Source of the DNA: Antrodiella citrinella | Lineage: Eukaryota > Basidiomycota > Agaricomycetes > Polyporales > Steccherinaceae | DNA: 64,000 bases | Direction: 5' to 3' | NCBI GenBank assembly: GCA_004802725.1 | Contig: SGPM01000067.1 | Location: 32,400-96,399, forward strand | Made by a program: the position numbers and the translations under genes | Shown here: positions 32,218 to 44,559 of the stretch, piece after piece | Numbering within the stretch: position 1 is the first letter of the stretch | Layout of the letters: every line of letters begins with the position of its first letter | Notes under the pieces: generated by a model | Told to the model about the DNA's origin: nothing | Databases searched by the model: none | Seen by the model: the letters and a program-made list of their open reading frames with translations, nothing else

Positions 32218-34067
32218 ATGACCGACAAAGTTCCATTCACCAGCCTGTTCATCGACGGGGAAAGTCGTCCCGCTAGTGACAACAAATCCTTCGAAGTTCG
32301 CAACCCCTACACCGGCAAAGTCGTCGGACTCGCCGCATCTGCTACCAGCGATGATTGTCGCGCCGCCATTGAAAGCGCTGGGAAGGCGTTCAAAATATGG
32401 GAGAACACGACGCTTTTGGAGCGTCGGGACGTGTTCTTGAGGGCTGCAGCGCTCCTTGCAACTGATCGTTATTACCAGAAGATCCAGGACACTACGAGGG
32501 ACGAGACGGCTGCGACGGACCATCTCAAGTTTGTCAATTACTATGGTCCCATTTCCCTGCTGAAGGACGTGGCCGGAACAACCTCTGAGCTGAAGGGGGA
32601 GATTTACCCTTCTGAAGTACAGGGCGGTCAGGTCGTGGTCGAGCGTAGAGCTAAGGGTGTCGTGTGCGTAACATTTGTGTGAACCCTCATTATGCGGTCT
32701 GACATTTCTTCACACAGCCTCGCTATCTCGCCCTGGAATGTCCCTATACTGCTTTCTCTCCGCGCAATTTCAGTACCTATCTTTTGCGGAAACACTGTGA
32801 TCTTGAAGTGTTCAGAAATCACACCGAGGAGCCAGTCTATCGTCGTGGAGCTTCTAACAGAAGTACTTAAATTCCACGCATTGCACTGATGCTTGTGAGA
32901 TGCTAACATTCGAACCTGAGGCCGGTCTACCCAAAGGCGTCCTGAACTTCATTTCTATGGATAGGAAAGACGCGCCTGAACTCACCAGGGAGATCATCGC
33001 ACATCCCCTCATCAGAACTATCAACGTGAGCACGTATCTTCCCCAGCGATGAATCAGTTGACTCATGTAGCCCAGTTCACGGGAAGCGACGTTGTAGGTC
33101 GAATCCTGGCTGGTGAAGCAGCGAAGTATCTCAAACCCTGCGTCTTCGAATTGGGTGGCAAAGCACCTGCAGTAGTATGTCACTTCAGTTTTCCAATACT
33201 ACTTTAACCGTCTCATGCCGGATACAGGTTCTGGACGACGCCGACCTGACTAAAGCTGCCAAAGCCATCGTCTCCAGCTCCCTCGTCCACAGCGGCCAAA
33301 CCTGCATCTCCACCGAACGCGTCGTCGTGCAGCGCAAAGCGTCCGAAACACTCATCCCCAAGATCGCATCACTCATGAAATCGTTCAGCATGGGTGACAC
33401 GTACGAGAATCGCGACATTCTATCTTCGCTCTTCACAGAGGCGTCTGCTGTTAAGGTTGTCGGGATGATCGAGGCGGCCAAACAAGACGGCGCGAAGCTG
33501 CTTGTAGGAGACGGGAGTCGGCAAAGGAATGTGGTCCAGCCACATGTATTCGTTAATTGCAAACCTGGAATGAGGATTTGGGATAGGGAGAGTTTCGGTC
33601 CGGGTATGTCCTCCTTAGCTCTTGTGAGTCTAGATCGCTGACACTGGCGCGACAGTTCTGGCTATCGCTGTAGCAGATACCGAAGACGAGCTCATCGACT
33701 TGGCGAACGCGACGGATTACAGCCTTGCAGCGAGTGTCTGGTCCAAGGATGCTAGTACTGCGATGCGTGTCGCGAGGCGTATTCGTTCAGGTATGTACGC
33801 TGGCATGAGTGCAACGGAGCTATTTGAATAATTTTGGGCAGGTTTCACGAACATTAATGGCCCAACAGTGCACACAGAAGGCATGACACACGTTGGTCTC
33901 GGGTGCGTCCATGGACTTCTTCCCATTCATACAGCATCTCGCTGAACCGCGTTTACAGAGGGGCTTCTGGGTACGGTCACTTTGACGTGGAACATTTCAC
34001 AGATATGCGAGCCGTCGTCATTCATGCTGATGGTCCCACAGTATATCCTGTCGTTGGTACGGCTTAG
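32218..34067 (+). CDS. Aldehyde dehydrogenase, copy 3 (intact)
   Basis: The gene has the same eight-exon plan as copy 1 and codes for about 490 aa. It starts [20 protein letters not shown]. Conserved features are [44 protein letters not shown] (catalytic Cys), [23 protein letters not shown] and [16 protein letters not shown], ending VVGTA. All splice junctions keep frame, with donors GTGCGT, GTACTT, GTGAGC, GTATGT, GTATGT, GTATGT and GTGCGT. Like copy 1 it should oxidise (aromatic) aldehydes to acids with NAD(P) in the cytosol. It keeps the [11 protein letters not shown] segment found in the broken copy, so copies 2 and 3 probably share a more recent ancestor. The foldback element lies 0.6 kb upstream. 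Confidence 0.93.
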
Positions 34068-34662
34068 CGGGGTGGATGCAGTAGAGAAGATGGAGTATAC
34101 TCACCCTGCTCGAGTGCAACTCGTTGCAGCTATTATAGTAAGAATACAGTTGCATCGAACGGTTCTCGTACAGCTGTAAACAACATTATTTAAATAATCT
34201 CCCACTATTGTAAGGGACATCGTTTGGATTCTTGGGACGTCGTCGCTGCACCGACGTCCCCTATTGCTGATGACAATAGTATTTCATGGGGTCTTGTGGA
34301 ACCCATGTGCCCTTCGCCCTACAGCTGACTGGCAACTAGACTCGTTCGATGCATGAGGTTTTGTGCTAGATATGTTTGCCTGCACATGTCGCGTTGGCAC
34401 AAAAACTCCGGCGTTCCATCGTAGGACCTGGTCCGGAATTTGCATTCTCTCTCACTCTCTCTCACCACAAATCCAATATAGAATAGGCTAGTGTCGTCAT
34501 GCATAAATTTAAGAGATGTCAGGACAGTAAGATTAGGCGGCTAGGTGTAGATCTGACACTACTCCTTACCCAAACAATGAAATACTTCTCCACAGCACCA
34601 GAGGAACTCGAGATCCTACTCAGGGTATTCACTACATGTGTTAGCGAGGTCAACCAGCACCA
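34068..34662. other. Intergenic between convergent genes
   Basis: 3' regions of ALDH copy 3 and mtTFB. It includes a short CT-rich simple repeat near 34445-34465. No gene seen. Confidence 0.5.
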
Positions 34663-36276
34663 CTATCTGTTCTCGTTCAAGTTTGCCCCGTTGAACGATC
34701 CTGATATCACCAAGTCCTGCAAGACGACGACCCATTGGTCAGTTTATTGATATCAATGCAGCAGAACAGAGAACATACATCTGGATTTGGCGCGAAGGGC
34801 CAGTTGTCGAACGCCTGCGCTAGGAGCGCCCAGTCGCGTATTGTGAGGTCTTTGATGCGTTTCGTCACGTCGACACGTTGATCTGGCGGGAGCGTCTCGT
34901 CGGTGATGGCTTTCAGTAGGACCGTTGCGCCCGCTGCGAGGGAGCTATGTGAAAGAGAGGACCAGTCAGTAGGGGACAAGAGGCCACCGTGGAGTATGTA
35001 GTCACCCAATTGCGCGTTCGAGAGGCGTGCTTTTCAGTACGAATAACCGACGGAGGATGTAGTCCCATGCGTCCAGTGCATCTGGTGCGATGATCTAATG
35101 CAGACCAGCTTAGTATGAACAGAGCGGATCCCGTGGAACGCAGCACACCTGTTCTGCAAACGGGACGATGTTGACAGATACAAGCGGTGCTCCCGACCGT
35201 CGCGACTCTGGTCGCTTCGTCGGGGTCCTTGCTACGACAGGATGGAAGTGGTCATCGTAGGGGAGAAGGACCGACATTCGGACTGAGTTTTGCAACGAGG
35301 CTGAAGCTTCCGCGATGACGCCCACTTTGCAACGAGCTATTGTGGTTGGCGGAGCTGTTATACGCTTCACGAGGAACAACATGTATGTTAGCGTCATGCA
35401 CGAGAGAGGAGCAAGGGATAAGTACCTCCCACATCCATTGGCCAAGAATTAGACTCATAGGCACGCGTCCATACTTGAACAGCCAGGATTTTGAGGGTAT
35501 ACATCGGAAGAGCTGAGCAACGAGTTGCTCTCCCTTCACTGTATGAGGGATGTGGCTGACGAAGTGCAGTTGGGGATGTACTTCAAATATAGGTGGCGGT
35601 CAGCATAGCGGTTCATTGGATGTGACAATATGAACGTACCTCCGTCAGCGTAAGATAATGTCTCGACCTCGTCTAGCAATCCCTGCTCTTCCAAGACCTG
35701 ATATGTATCCCAGTCAAACCCAGTTTTTTCAACAATGGTCACCCGAGGGTCTGCTGCGAGAGGCTTCGAAAAGGAGCGGTATTGTTAGCGTTGCATAGAA
35801 GAGGATATGCAAGAATGTCAGGTCGCACCCGCAGGTACTTCAGGTACGGTTCATGATCTTCGAGAATAATCAGCTTCTTCACTTGTGATGAGGGCAGCCT
35901 CAACAAGGCTCGTGACAGCTGGCCTGGACCTGTGCATGAACGCGTGAGTATGATGGCCGGAAGACCAAAGTGCAATTGGGGACGGACCGGGAAATGATTC
36001 AATGACAATCTTGCCTGAGCCGTGCGCTATGCTCTTGTTTCCGAAATAAGACTTGGCGAGTATGTCGGCTGTCTGTGGATTCCGAAGGGATACGCGGTCT
36101 CGAACGTGGAGATGGTAGGGGAGAAATACGGCGCGCCAGTCATTGAGAGGGGGTAGTTCGCTGAAGTCATTGTCCGTCGAGTAATGACGTGTGGAGGTCC
36201 TAGCAAACTGATGTCGTGTGCGTATATTGCTCCGTAGACATAGCGACATACAATTCCAAGTTCGTGGAGGGAGCAT
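34663..36276 (-). CDS. Mitochondrial transcription factor B / rRNA dimethyladenosine transferase-like
   Basis: The N-terminus (36276, MLPPRTWNCMSLCLRSNIRT) is basic and ends near TRHYST, a mitochondrial targeting signal. Methyltransferase-fold pieces follow over several exons: KIVIESFPGPG with GQLSRALLRLP (SAM loop), KLIILEDHEPYLKYL, TGFDWDTYQVLEEQGLLDEV, QLHFVSHIPHT, GEQLVAQLFRCIPSKSWLFK, YGRVPMSLILGQWM, and a C-terminal helical part (LPPDQRVDVTKRIKDLTIRD, then FDNWPFAPNPDD). This matches fungal mtTFB (Mtf1-like), which helps mitochondrial RNA polymerase open promoters. Relatives methylate two adenines of the small mitochondrial rRNA. The SAM loop here is not the classic GxGxG, so transcription factor rather than enzyme is likely. 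The product ends LNENR at 34663. Confidence 0.82.
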
Positions 36277-36622
36277 GACAAGAGTGATACAATACGTTCA
36301 GCATGAGTTGACAGTGTAAGTAAGTCCATACTAGCGCCCATAATTGTTACTCACTCGCGTCGGTCGTTCAAGCTTCAAGTTCTTTCATCATTTCAATGAA
36401 TTTCATGGTCATTCGCGCTTTAGCAACACAAATCACAATGCGACGTTCGTGTTCAGTGCTCTACGGATGGGAAACACAAGGCGAGTCTGACCCTGCTCGT
36501 TGTCGAAACTTACAGCTTTGTGCAGTGTTGTTCAAAAGGAAAAGTCGATCGCGTCCACCGTGACGTTCGCTCTCTTCCTCGCCGTTCCACGTGCACCGTC
36601 TCCCCCTTCCCTTTCTGGCCAG
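36277..36622. other. Divergent promoter between mtTFB and kinase
   Basis: A 490 base gap between two start codons on opposite strands, presumably a shared regulatory region. Confidence 0.5.
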
Positions 36623-36630
36623 TATATATA
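36623..36630 (+). promoter_or_regulatory. TATA box of the PAS-kinase-like gene
   Basis: tatatata lies about 134 bases before the ATG at 36764. It rules out the open frame upstream of it (from 36500) as coding. Confidence 0.5.
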
Positions 36631-36763
36631 CCCCGCCGCTCCTGGTTCAACACGTCCCCCGTGTCCCGTCGCCGCCCCCATCGTCCTCCTGCCCTTCGTC
36701 GCCGTCGTGCACGGTGGGCTCAGCACTCCATTCGTTTGCCACCGACAACGTCTGTCCCCTGCG

Positions 36764-38718
36764 ATGCATCCTCCCGCCCACACTTCTTCTCCTGCCTTTG
36801 GATACCTGTCTCCGCCCATAGACTCTGCGGACGACGCCTCAGACGACGGCGACCATCTCCAGACCCCCCTCACTCAACACGACCATCTTCCTACCCACCA
36901 GCCATACGCTGTGTATCAGCGGCAACATAAATATAACGTCTCTCCGTTTCATGCTTATTCCTCACCTGAACAGCATTCGCACGACGCGTCTGACACGAAC
37001 CTCGTGAAGCCGCATACAGAGCACGCATCGTTCTCGTCCCTCCTCACTCCTTTAGCTGAACGGAACTTCGCGTCAAATACGCTCGACGGCTTCTACACGT
37101 ATTCATCGCCCCCATCCAACGCGCTGGATCTCGCAAACGCGTCGCTAGAGTTTGACCCTTTCGCTGCCTCGTTCGGTGCGAGTGTTGATCATACGCAGGT
37201 GTCTGGACATGGCTTGGAATCGTATTCGCTGGGCAGCTCCCCCTCCGTGGATACGCCTTCAGACCTACCTCCTCTACCCTCGCTCACCGTGGACAGTTTA
37301 GCTGATATATGCGCATCATCCCTTGACGGGTCGTTGCTATTTGAGCCTCCTACCGACCATTCATCCATCCCCTTCTACACCCCGAAAGGCCGCATGTATT
37401 CGCCACGCTTCCCAGAAGATCATAACCTCAACCCTTTCTTCGCTCGCACTTATCTTCTCGGAGATGAGCTCGGAGCCGGCGGGTATGGCTTTGTTATGAC
37501 GGCTCGTCACCTTGAACGTGGTCATGAGGTCGCCGTCAAGTTCATCATCAAGAAGAAGGTCCCCGATCATTGTTGGTGGCAAGACGAGGTCCTCGGACGG
37601 GTACCGACCGAAGTATTGGTGATGAGCTTGCTGAATCACAAATATATCGTCAAGTGCTTGGATCTCTTTGAAGATGATTTATATTTCTACTTGGTGAGTG
37701 ACACGCCCGAACGCTCATCGTCGCTTTCCTTAGTGTGCGTTATCAGGTACAAGAGCTTCATGGGACTCCATGGGTGTCCCGCAACAAGTCGAAAAAGGGA
37801 AAGCAAATGACCGCGCCGGGTAATCTAGCTACTGTTTCTCCGGCGCAGTTATCCACCCCTTCGCTTACACCCTCTCCGTCAACCGAGTCTGAGAGTTCTC
37901 TACTGGGTACACCGCCTCAGCTCCAGGTAGAGCTTTTGGACAACACCTCGTCGATGTCAAACCAGGATATGCTAGTGTCCCCTAGTCCGGAGTCTTCGTC
38001 TCTTATTTCGACGTCTCCGCCATTTCCCATCCAGAAAAGTGAGATGGAAAATGCATTGCTACCGCCGGAGCCTCGTCCAAGCTTTTCTCGTCGACCTTCG
38101 TATGATTTGTTCGAGTGTATAGAGCAGAGCAAGCATAAACGTCTGTCCGAGAGTCAGGCTCGCTACATCTTCGCGCAGGTCGTCGAAGCTGCGCATTATC
38201 TTGATTGCCAAGGTATCACTCATTGCGACATCAAAGATGAGAATCTCGTGGTCGACAAAGATCTCAATGTACGTCTGTTCATTGTCGCACTTCGCCATCT
38301 CCCGCTCATACATTTTTAATAGGTCAAATTGATCGACTTCGGCAGCGCTGTGGTCGCGGATCCCTCCGAACCACGTCCTTACTACGATCTCTTCTTTGGC
38401 ACCACAGCCTACGCTGCTTCCGAAATTCTTCAGAAACAGCCTTACCTTGCCGCGCCCGCAGAGATGTGGACTCTCGGGGTTCTCTTGTCGTATCTCCTCA
38501 CGGGAAACTCCCCGTTCCCGACGGAACAAGATGCAATTGATGCACGGATCGTGGTCAAGGACAATATGTCAGGAAAGCTGAGTCGAGCGGCCGTGGGATT
38601 GATGCAGAGGTGTCTTGAGAAAGACCCGCTCAAGAGGGCGGATATTCAGGAGGTGAGGGAGCACAGGTGGTTGAAGGGGGCGTTGGACAGGGCACAGCTC
38701 AGAGAGCAGGTCGATTGA
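36764..38718 (+). CDS. PAS-kinase-like (CAMK group) serine/threonine kinase, 615 aa
   Basis: Three exons: 36764-37693, 37747-38268, 38323-38718. The first 220 residues are Ser/Pro-rich and disordered. I see no PAS domain. The kinase domain starts near NPFFARTYLLGDELGAGGYG (glycine loop) with EVAVKFIIKKK. The two lobes are separated by a roughly 110-residue Ser-rich insert (STPSLTPSPSTESESSLLG). The catalytic loop is HCDIKDEN, the metal motif IDFGSA, and the activation segment YYDLFFGTTAYAASEIL, close to the YDVF.GT..YAAPE pattern of PAS kinases. The domain ends LKRADIQEVREHRWL. HRD is changed to HCD and APE to ASE, but Lys, Asp, Asn and DFG are kept, so it is probably active. PAS kinases link nutrient state to sugar metabolism. 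The role here is inferred only. Confidence 0.85.
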
Positions 38719-40055
38719 GTTCCTCATCAAGTATTCTTTTGTTTGGCTCGGTCGCTGAGCCAAACATTGGTTCAAGTTCCAGTTCTTGATTTTTCGTTAT
38801 TTTTTCCGACATAGACTGCATTCGGACGTCTTCATCAACAATGCATCGCATCGCATCTCTTTCTTCTTTCTCGTTTCCTTATCCCTTCCATTATTCCACC
38901 ACCACAACCATGCCATCGCACGTTCAGACGTTTTCAGGTTCCTTTGCAATCACGGAATTTTTCCCTGATACTTAGCACATCATTATTCCCTTCGCATTCC
39001 CTCATACCCTCTCATCATTCTCTCCATCGCATCTGTAGTGTTAGTTTTAGCGTCCTGTATTCATCGTATCTCGAGGTATCAATGTAGCATTTTGTTATGT
39101 CTCTTCTCCTGGAATTACTGTGGCGTCCCGATGTCAGTGATGACGATTCACGAAGGGGAGCCTTCGGGAACGGCAACACAGTCGAAGCTCTTGGCATACA
39201 TGTACAAACACCATCTCCGGGTACCTGAACACTGGTACTAGTATCAGTTCCGTTACTTGGGAACACTAGTACAGTACTAGTACTCGTGATGGGTGTCGAA
39301 TAACCATCTGAAGCTTCCTCGTTCTTGCCTCGTTCCGTCATGCATCGTCATGTCTTCCAGCAGTGATAACGATGCTGAATATTCGCATTGGAACCCTCCA
39401 AGATGACCTCGAGGACTCTCGACAAGGCCTCCGCGGTGAACAACGCTGTCACCTTCGAGGACGCGTAGAATCGGTAGATTCCTTTCCACAGATATCGATT
39501 CATTGCTCTCGAGGATGATGATGCCAATTTGCCAAGGGTGATGCATAAATGCTATAAGCTGCTATAACTAGTATAAGATGCTCAGATGATCTAGGTAAAT
39601 CTGCGTGTTGCCATGACCACCTGGGCGCTCCGCTGGGATAGAAACTCTCTCGCGAAATTGGCAATCTCTTTGTACTGAATGCTCAGTTAGAGTTTGCCTT
39701 CAACACACCGCGCTCCGAGTCTCTATTGTTGTTCTTTCTCAATTGTAGGGTGCGTTCGAAATGTTCAAATTGCGTTCTCAAGTTGATATGTGGTATGCTT
39801 TCTTTTCCGTACACAAAGACACTCACGCAACTTCACACACAGTGCCTTATAGTATGCGCTAATATCAAATGGCAATATGTTGCGCGGAAGCTCCGCGTGC
39901 TCCGCGTGCGCCGAAGGGTGCAAACGTTCTCAGTCTGTTCTCAGTCGGATGGACCACCGGGGACTCCCTGAGACTCCTCAAGGATCCTCCTTCGGAAGCT
40001 CGGTTCGAGGATAGCAAGCACATGCGCCCGACCCATCTGATGTCTTGAGTCTGAG
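38719..40055. other. 1.3 kb intergenic stretch
   Basis: T-rich 3' UTR sequence at 38770-39040. A self-complementary stretch near 39236-39290 contains actagtac twice. No gene is supported on either strand. Confidence 0.45.
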
Positions 40056-40064
40056 TATATATAA
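40056..40064 (+). promoter_or_regulatory. TATA box of the CBM19-like gene
   Basis: tatatataa lies 174 bases before the ATG at 40230, followed by a CT-rich leader (tcgctctctccctcttcc) typical of strongly expressed fungal genes. Confidence 0.6.
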
Positions 40065-40229
40065 TCTGGTTGGTTTTCAGGTTCCCCCTTCTTCAGTAGC
40101 TTTTTCGCTTCCATCTCGCTCTCTCCCTCTTCCTTGCCTTTCTGTCCATTTCTCGTTTCAAGCTGTGCTTGATCTTACGCTCCCTTTGCATTACCTTCTT
40201 TCACTCGATTGTCTGTGACTTTCTTTGAC

Positions 40230-41383
40230 ATGGTTCATTTCAAACTCTCCATTGGCTCGTTCTTCGCCATCTCCGCTTTGGCATCTAGCTATGTCCAGGC
40301 CGCGCCTATCCGCTCCGCCTTGCAAAAGCGCATCCAGCAGACTATTGTGGATTCCACTGTGCAGTGGGTGCAAGCATGTGTGAGTTGACGCGTTGTGTTT
40401 TCAAGGGCAGGGACTGTTCGCTGAACTGCAGATCCGTTTTGTCTGCTTCAGACTGCCGCCGGTGGTGGATTGCAATGTAACCCGATTTCCGTGACCGCGT
40501 TCACTACCCTCTTGATCGCGGCAGGACCATGCGACCAGCAGAACTCTGCTGACGCCATGATCGACTTGGCCAAGACGCTCAACAACGATGCCAACATGAT
40601 CAAGTTCGCTCAGCTGTTTGCTCAACAACCCCGCAACTCAGTAAGAGAGCATCAGCAGTTCGGGATGTTCGCCTGTGTACTGATCCATGTTTCGTCCAGC
40701 CCAATTCTCAAGCGGTTCCCTACTGTCAGCAGGCACCGAGGAACGCAGAACTGAACGGCGCGTTCCAGTGTCAGTTCCAAGGCGACAATGAACAGACGTT
40801 CGTCGGCGGAGCCGCAGTCGGCTCTCCGGGCACCATTCCCTTCGGCTTGACCAGTCCCGTCTCCCCTGCCGGCTCGTGTCCCGCCCACACGAGCGGACCC
40901 ATCGCCGACGGCACGCAGCTTACGGACATCACCTCGGACCCTGGTGCAGTCGGAAGCACTGCGAATAGTGGTAGTGGTAGCAGCAGTGGCGCCATCAGCG
41001 TAGCCAGCACACCCGTATCGAGCTCTGGAGCGTTGAGCACTGGTGGATTCCAATTGCAGAACGGACAGGCCGCGCAGGCTCTCAACGCCAAGTTCGCTGG
41101 TCTCTCTGCTAGCTCTTCGTGCAATGGTACGCTCAAGTCATCTCACCAGTCGAAGATTCCACACTCATGATTCTTACTAGACGGCGATGAAGCCTGTGTC
41201 AATGGGAGCTTCGCGCAGTGCGTCGGTGGAACGTTCGTTCTCACGTCGTGCGGTGCTACCCTGCAGTGCGCCGCTTTGCCGTTGGTGCTCAGCGCGGGCA
41301 CATCGATCACTTGCACGACACAGGCAGATGCATTGACCAGGATCGCGAACACGGGAGCTACGGGTGGGCTGACGGGCAACTGA
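40230..41383 (+). CDS. Secreted protein with C-terminal CBM19-like (chitin-binding) domain, 322 aa
   Basis: Four exons: 40230-40379, 40452-40640, 40700-41126, 41181-41383. It has a clear signal peptide (MVHFKLSIGSFFAISALASS, cut after VQA or nearby) and a possible Kex2 site (LQKR). The N-terminal part has paired cysteines (QWVQAC, LQCNPISV, GPCDQQ, PYCQQ, FQCQF), followed by a Ser/Gly linker (NSGSGSSSGAIS). The last 100 residues read FQLQNGQAAQALNAKFAGLS, SSSCNDGDEACVNGSFAQCV, LQCAALPLVLSAGTSITCTT and RIANTGATGGLTGN, the pattern of carbohydrate-binding module family 19. It is probably an extracellular wall- or chitin-binding protein. No catalytic domain is recognised. The assignment rests on recalled motif spacing. 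Confidence 0.85.
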
Positions 41384-42582
41384 GCGGTGAAGCATTGGGT
41401 TCTATTTATTTTCTTTTACATTGTTTGTTTTGGTAAATGTCTTGAGGGTGTTTGCGTTGTTTGACGAGAAATTACAGCAAGGAATTGGGACGAGATCATA
41501 GTTCGTTGTGCAATTCCCTGATTTCAGTTCAGGTGATTCTTTAAGCTTCCGCTGGTCAGATATGCCCTCACTAATGAGACACCACGGGTCCCTCTTTGGG
41601 GTCAGGAATGCGTCTCTGCGAGCTTTGCGAAGAGAAGCAAGCATGTACTATGTACCATAAGATCAAGTCTGTTGAACAGCGTCACCTCTCATCAAGTTGT
41701 GCCTCAGGAGGCAAGGTTTCCTTCCAAATACGACTCGACACAGGATATAGTGCTCAATCGAAAAAAATCGTAGGATTTCCAGACACAAACTACGACGGGC
41801 AAAAAAACCGGTTGAGTCGGACAACGACTCGGACTGCTCAAGCAGACATAGGCACACAAACATATGAAAGTACAAGATCTCCTAGGCTTGAACAAGACAA
41901 TCTCAAGAGAACACAACAATAATGACCAAGATATAAGGAGCCATGGGGCAGCCAACATGGCGACAATGGCTGCAACGGGAAGCTTGAAGGACATCTGCTA
42001 GAAATTGACTCTGAAAATTGGCGAAATCCAAATAAACTGTAGCCTCTCTCTGCAAGTTCGATCCGTGCCAAGTGCTAGGAGGTACTTTGCGACGGGGTAT
42101 GTACCCCCTAGATTCGAGGAATTCACGCTGGCGAATCCAATTGAATCTACCGGCATCCTGAAGGAGTCTGGCTTGGCCGCGTCAACGAGAGCAAATTATC
42201 AATATCGGATTCTTGGCTGTCAGTGGAGCCAGAGGATAGACTCGACGTTGTCATAGTTGATGATGGGATGGAGGGTGAGCGTACATACAGCATGCAACCT
42301 AGGCCCAGCCGATCGTGACACCAGAGCTGAGGCTTGGGTATTTGAATCTGAACAAGGATACGTTTTGCATTCCAGCGACTCCAGCGCGTACATTCTGCAA
42401 CTTGATGATTGGGATCGCAAAACGATATGCCATAACATTGCGGTTAGAAGTAGTTCAAGCTTTCAAGCTCTCACGCCTCAGCGCTTTCACGTACAATACG
42501 CGGTCCCGTGATCTTGTTGAACGCGATCACATGATGACCGCGTCGAGGCTGACCCTGGTGAGTTTTCGAAGCGGCTGGCTTG
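41384..42582. other. 1.2 kb stretch without a supported gene
   Basis: Short overlapping frames only. None has splice or family support. Confidence 0.4.
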
Positions 42583-42589
42583 TATAAAA
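42583..42589 (+). promoter_or_regulatory. TATA box of a possible decayed gene or noncoding transcript
   Basis: TATAAAA with a following pyrimidine-rich start-like region (tttgctttcatctttcatc). It faces the 42.6-44.4 kb region, where no intact gene is seen. Confidence 0.4.
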
Positions 42590-42682
42590 GGGCGACATCC
42601 TGTGTGGCGAGTCCCCCCGTCGACTTTGCTTTCATCTTTCATCACTGTCACCGTGTTTTCGCAGTTCTCCCTTCCTTCCCTC

Positions 42683-44430
42683 ATGACAAGACTCTTCAAT
42701 CCGCTCCAGATGCATCCCTTCGGCCCCCTCTTGTGTCCAGTCCATCCTACCTGATTCCGGATTACTACGCGCGCCGCTCTTATTCTGGAGGCAGCCTCCT
42801 CCTTTGGTCGGACTTCCACCAGGCTCGCTTCCCGGTCTCGCTCGTCGTCGGAACCGATGGACCCTAGAAGTCTTCGCGCTGGTGCCCCTGCCAGCGCTGT
42901 CCATCTCACTATCCCGCCTCGCTATCATCGTCGACCACCTGCAATATTTATTCGCTCATAATCCACAAACCGAGTACAACAACAGAAAATCTTGCAAACC
43001 CACTACAACACTATAAAATCTATTAAGTCCACGTCATTGTGATACCCCTTTTCTTTCTTTCTTCCTCGAGGAAGGCATAGTCCCGCGCGCGCAGGTGCCT
43101 ATTGCCCCTTCAAGGACCTTCACTACCGTCTGCCCGGAGCTGATGCGAGACTTTCCGTCCTCTCCGGTGAGTAGTCTTTTTCCATCGGTGGCTGACAGCA
43201 ATGTTGACCTTTTACTTAATTCAGGTTCGGTTTCTGCTTTTCATACCAGCAGGCGGTGTTTTATCTCGGCTGCTGTCGTACCACAGGGAGCGTTCGGGAG
43301 TCCTTGCTCAGGTTTTGCGGTACGTGTTATCTCTTCATGACCATCTCCAGTACGGTATACCGACACCGAGTCATCTAGCATCCGGTCGTCCGTGACTACG
43401 GCGTCATTTCTTTGGTTTTCCTGTTTTCGCGATGCTACTCGTCACTCCCTTCCCAAATTTGCCGCCTTTGCCTCCCTCCATTGGACCCTTCGCTTCCAGC
43501 CACATTGCTGTCGTCGCACTGGCTCTGTCGGTGATACCTCCGCACATAGGTATGGACCTTCCATGTCGCATGGCTGGATGGTACCGCTGGCATTTAGTCA
43601 TGGTCCGTCTCGGTAAGCACCTTTCTCCCTTGTAGGGGCAGCCCATTCCTCACCTAAACTGCAGACAAATTCCTTCCCTTCAATACTATGCAACATCTTC
43701 TTTTCGGCACGCGTCTTTCACACTTGCGCCTGTGGGATCCGTGCTGGGCGTCGTTGACAAATCAACGGCGTCGTTTATTTGCCCACAAAATCAAATACCC
43801 CAAGAAGTCCCCCCTCAAAGAATATCCCGAGAATGCCCTCCTTCCTTGGACCCCATTGCTATCGAACAAACTTGCAATACCCTCCCCGCCTAGCCGACCG
43901 ATCTGTCAACCTGAGATTTCGTCGAAAACAGAGTCTTTGGCCTCTTGCGCTCACTCCTTCGACTCCGAGTCACGGACTGCATACTCTGCACTTACGCTCC
44001 GAAGCCCCTGGTTTTACTCACTGTTGAGCCTCCGCCTGCCTGGACCCGGTCGATTTTGGACTGTCTTAGATCTTCCGGACTCGTACCATCTCCTCGTCTC
44101 CACTCCATGAGCGCGTCTGTCTTTACTCGGTGACCAACAGCTTCTTCATGACTCTGCTCAGCCCGCCCTCATGTTACTTACCCGACCACCTCGATCTCAC
44201 ACCTTCCTTGTTGCCGGACTGGCTTCCACCAACGATGCCCCCTTCAGAACACTCGATGTCGTTCTGTCGTTATCCGATCTCTGCTTTTGAATCACTGAGA
44301 ACCTCTCGCTCACGTCGGTGACCTTCAGCGACGTTCATTCTGTCCTTACGTACTTTCTCTCATCCTTTTCCCGACCTCCTGGAGATGTCTGTCCTGTCTT
44401 TACTCGTATAGTCGTTCAAGGAGTCTAAAC
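42683..44430 (+). pseudogene. Possible decayed gene (leucine-rich, F-box-type-like C-terminal part)
   Basis: Codon-like sequence appears in pieces. The frame from about 44112 reads LLGDQQLLHDSAQPALMLLT then HTFLVAGLASTNDAPFRTLD and DVVLSLSDLCF. It meets a TGA and continues ITENLSLTSVTFSDVHSVLT and FLSSFSRPPGDVCPVFTRI before a final stop. The LSLTSVTF.s...L..FLSSF rhythm resembles the leucine-rich part of agaricomycete F-box-type proteins. Another frame, 43688-44110, is open for 140 codons. Splice-like sites occur (GTGAGT near 43166, ATTCAG near 43225), but I could not build one continuous product. It may be a broken gene, or a real one whose introns I have missed. Confidence 0.3.
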
Positions 44431-44559
44431 ACAATTCTCAGACATGCAAGTTGAGGTAGTGCGTGTGTCATATAGCAATGGACAATGGAGATACAACTGT
44501 AAGATATTATACAAACGAAAGAGATGCACACAAGACATCTAAAATCAACGAGAACAAGC

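Noticed and set aside
36500..36763. N-terminal extension of the PAS-kinase-like protein
   Set aside because: It has no ATG before 36764, and the TATA box lies inside it.
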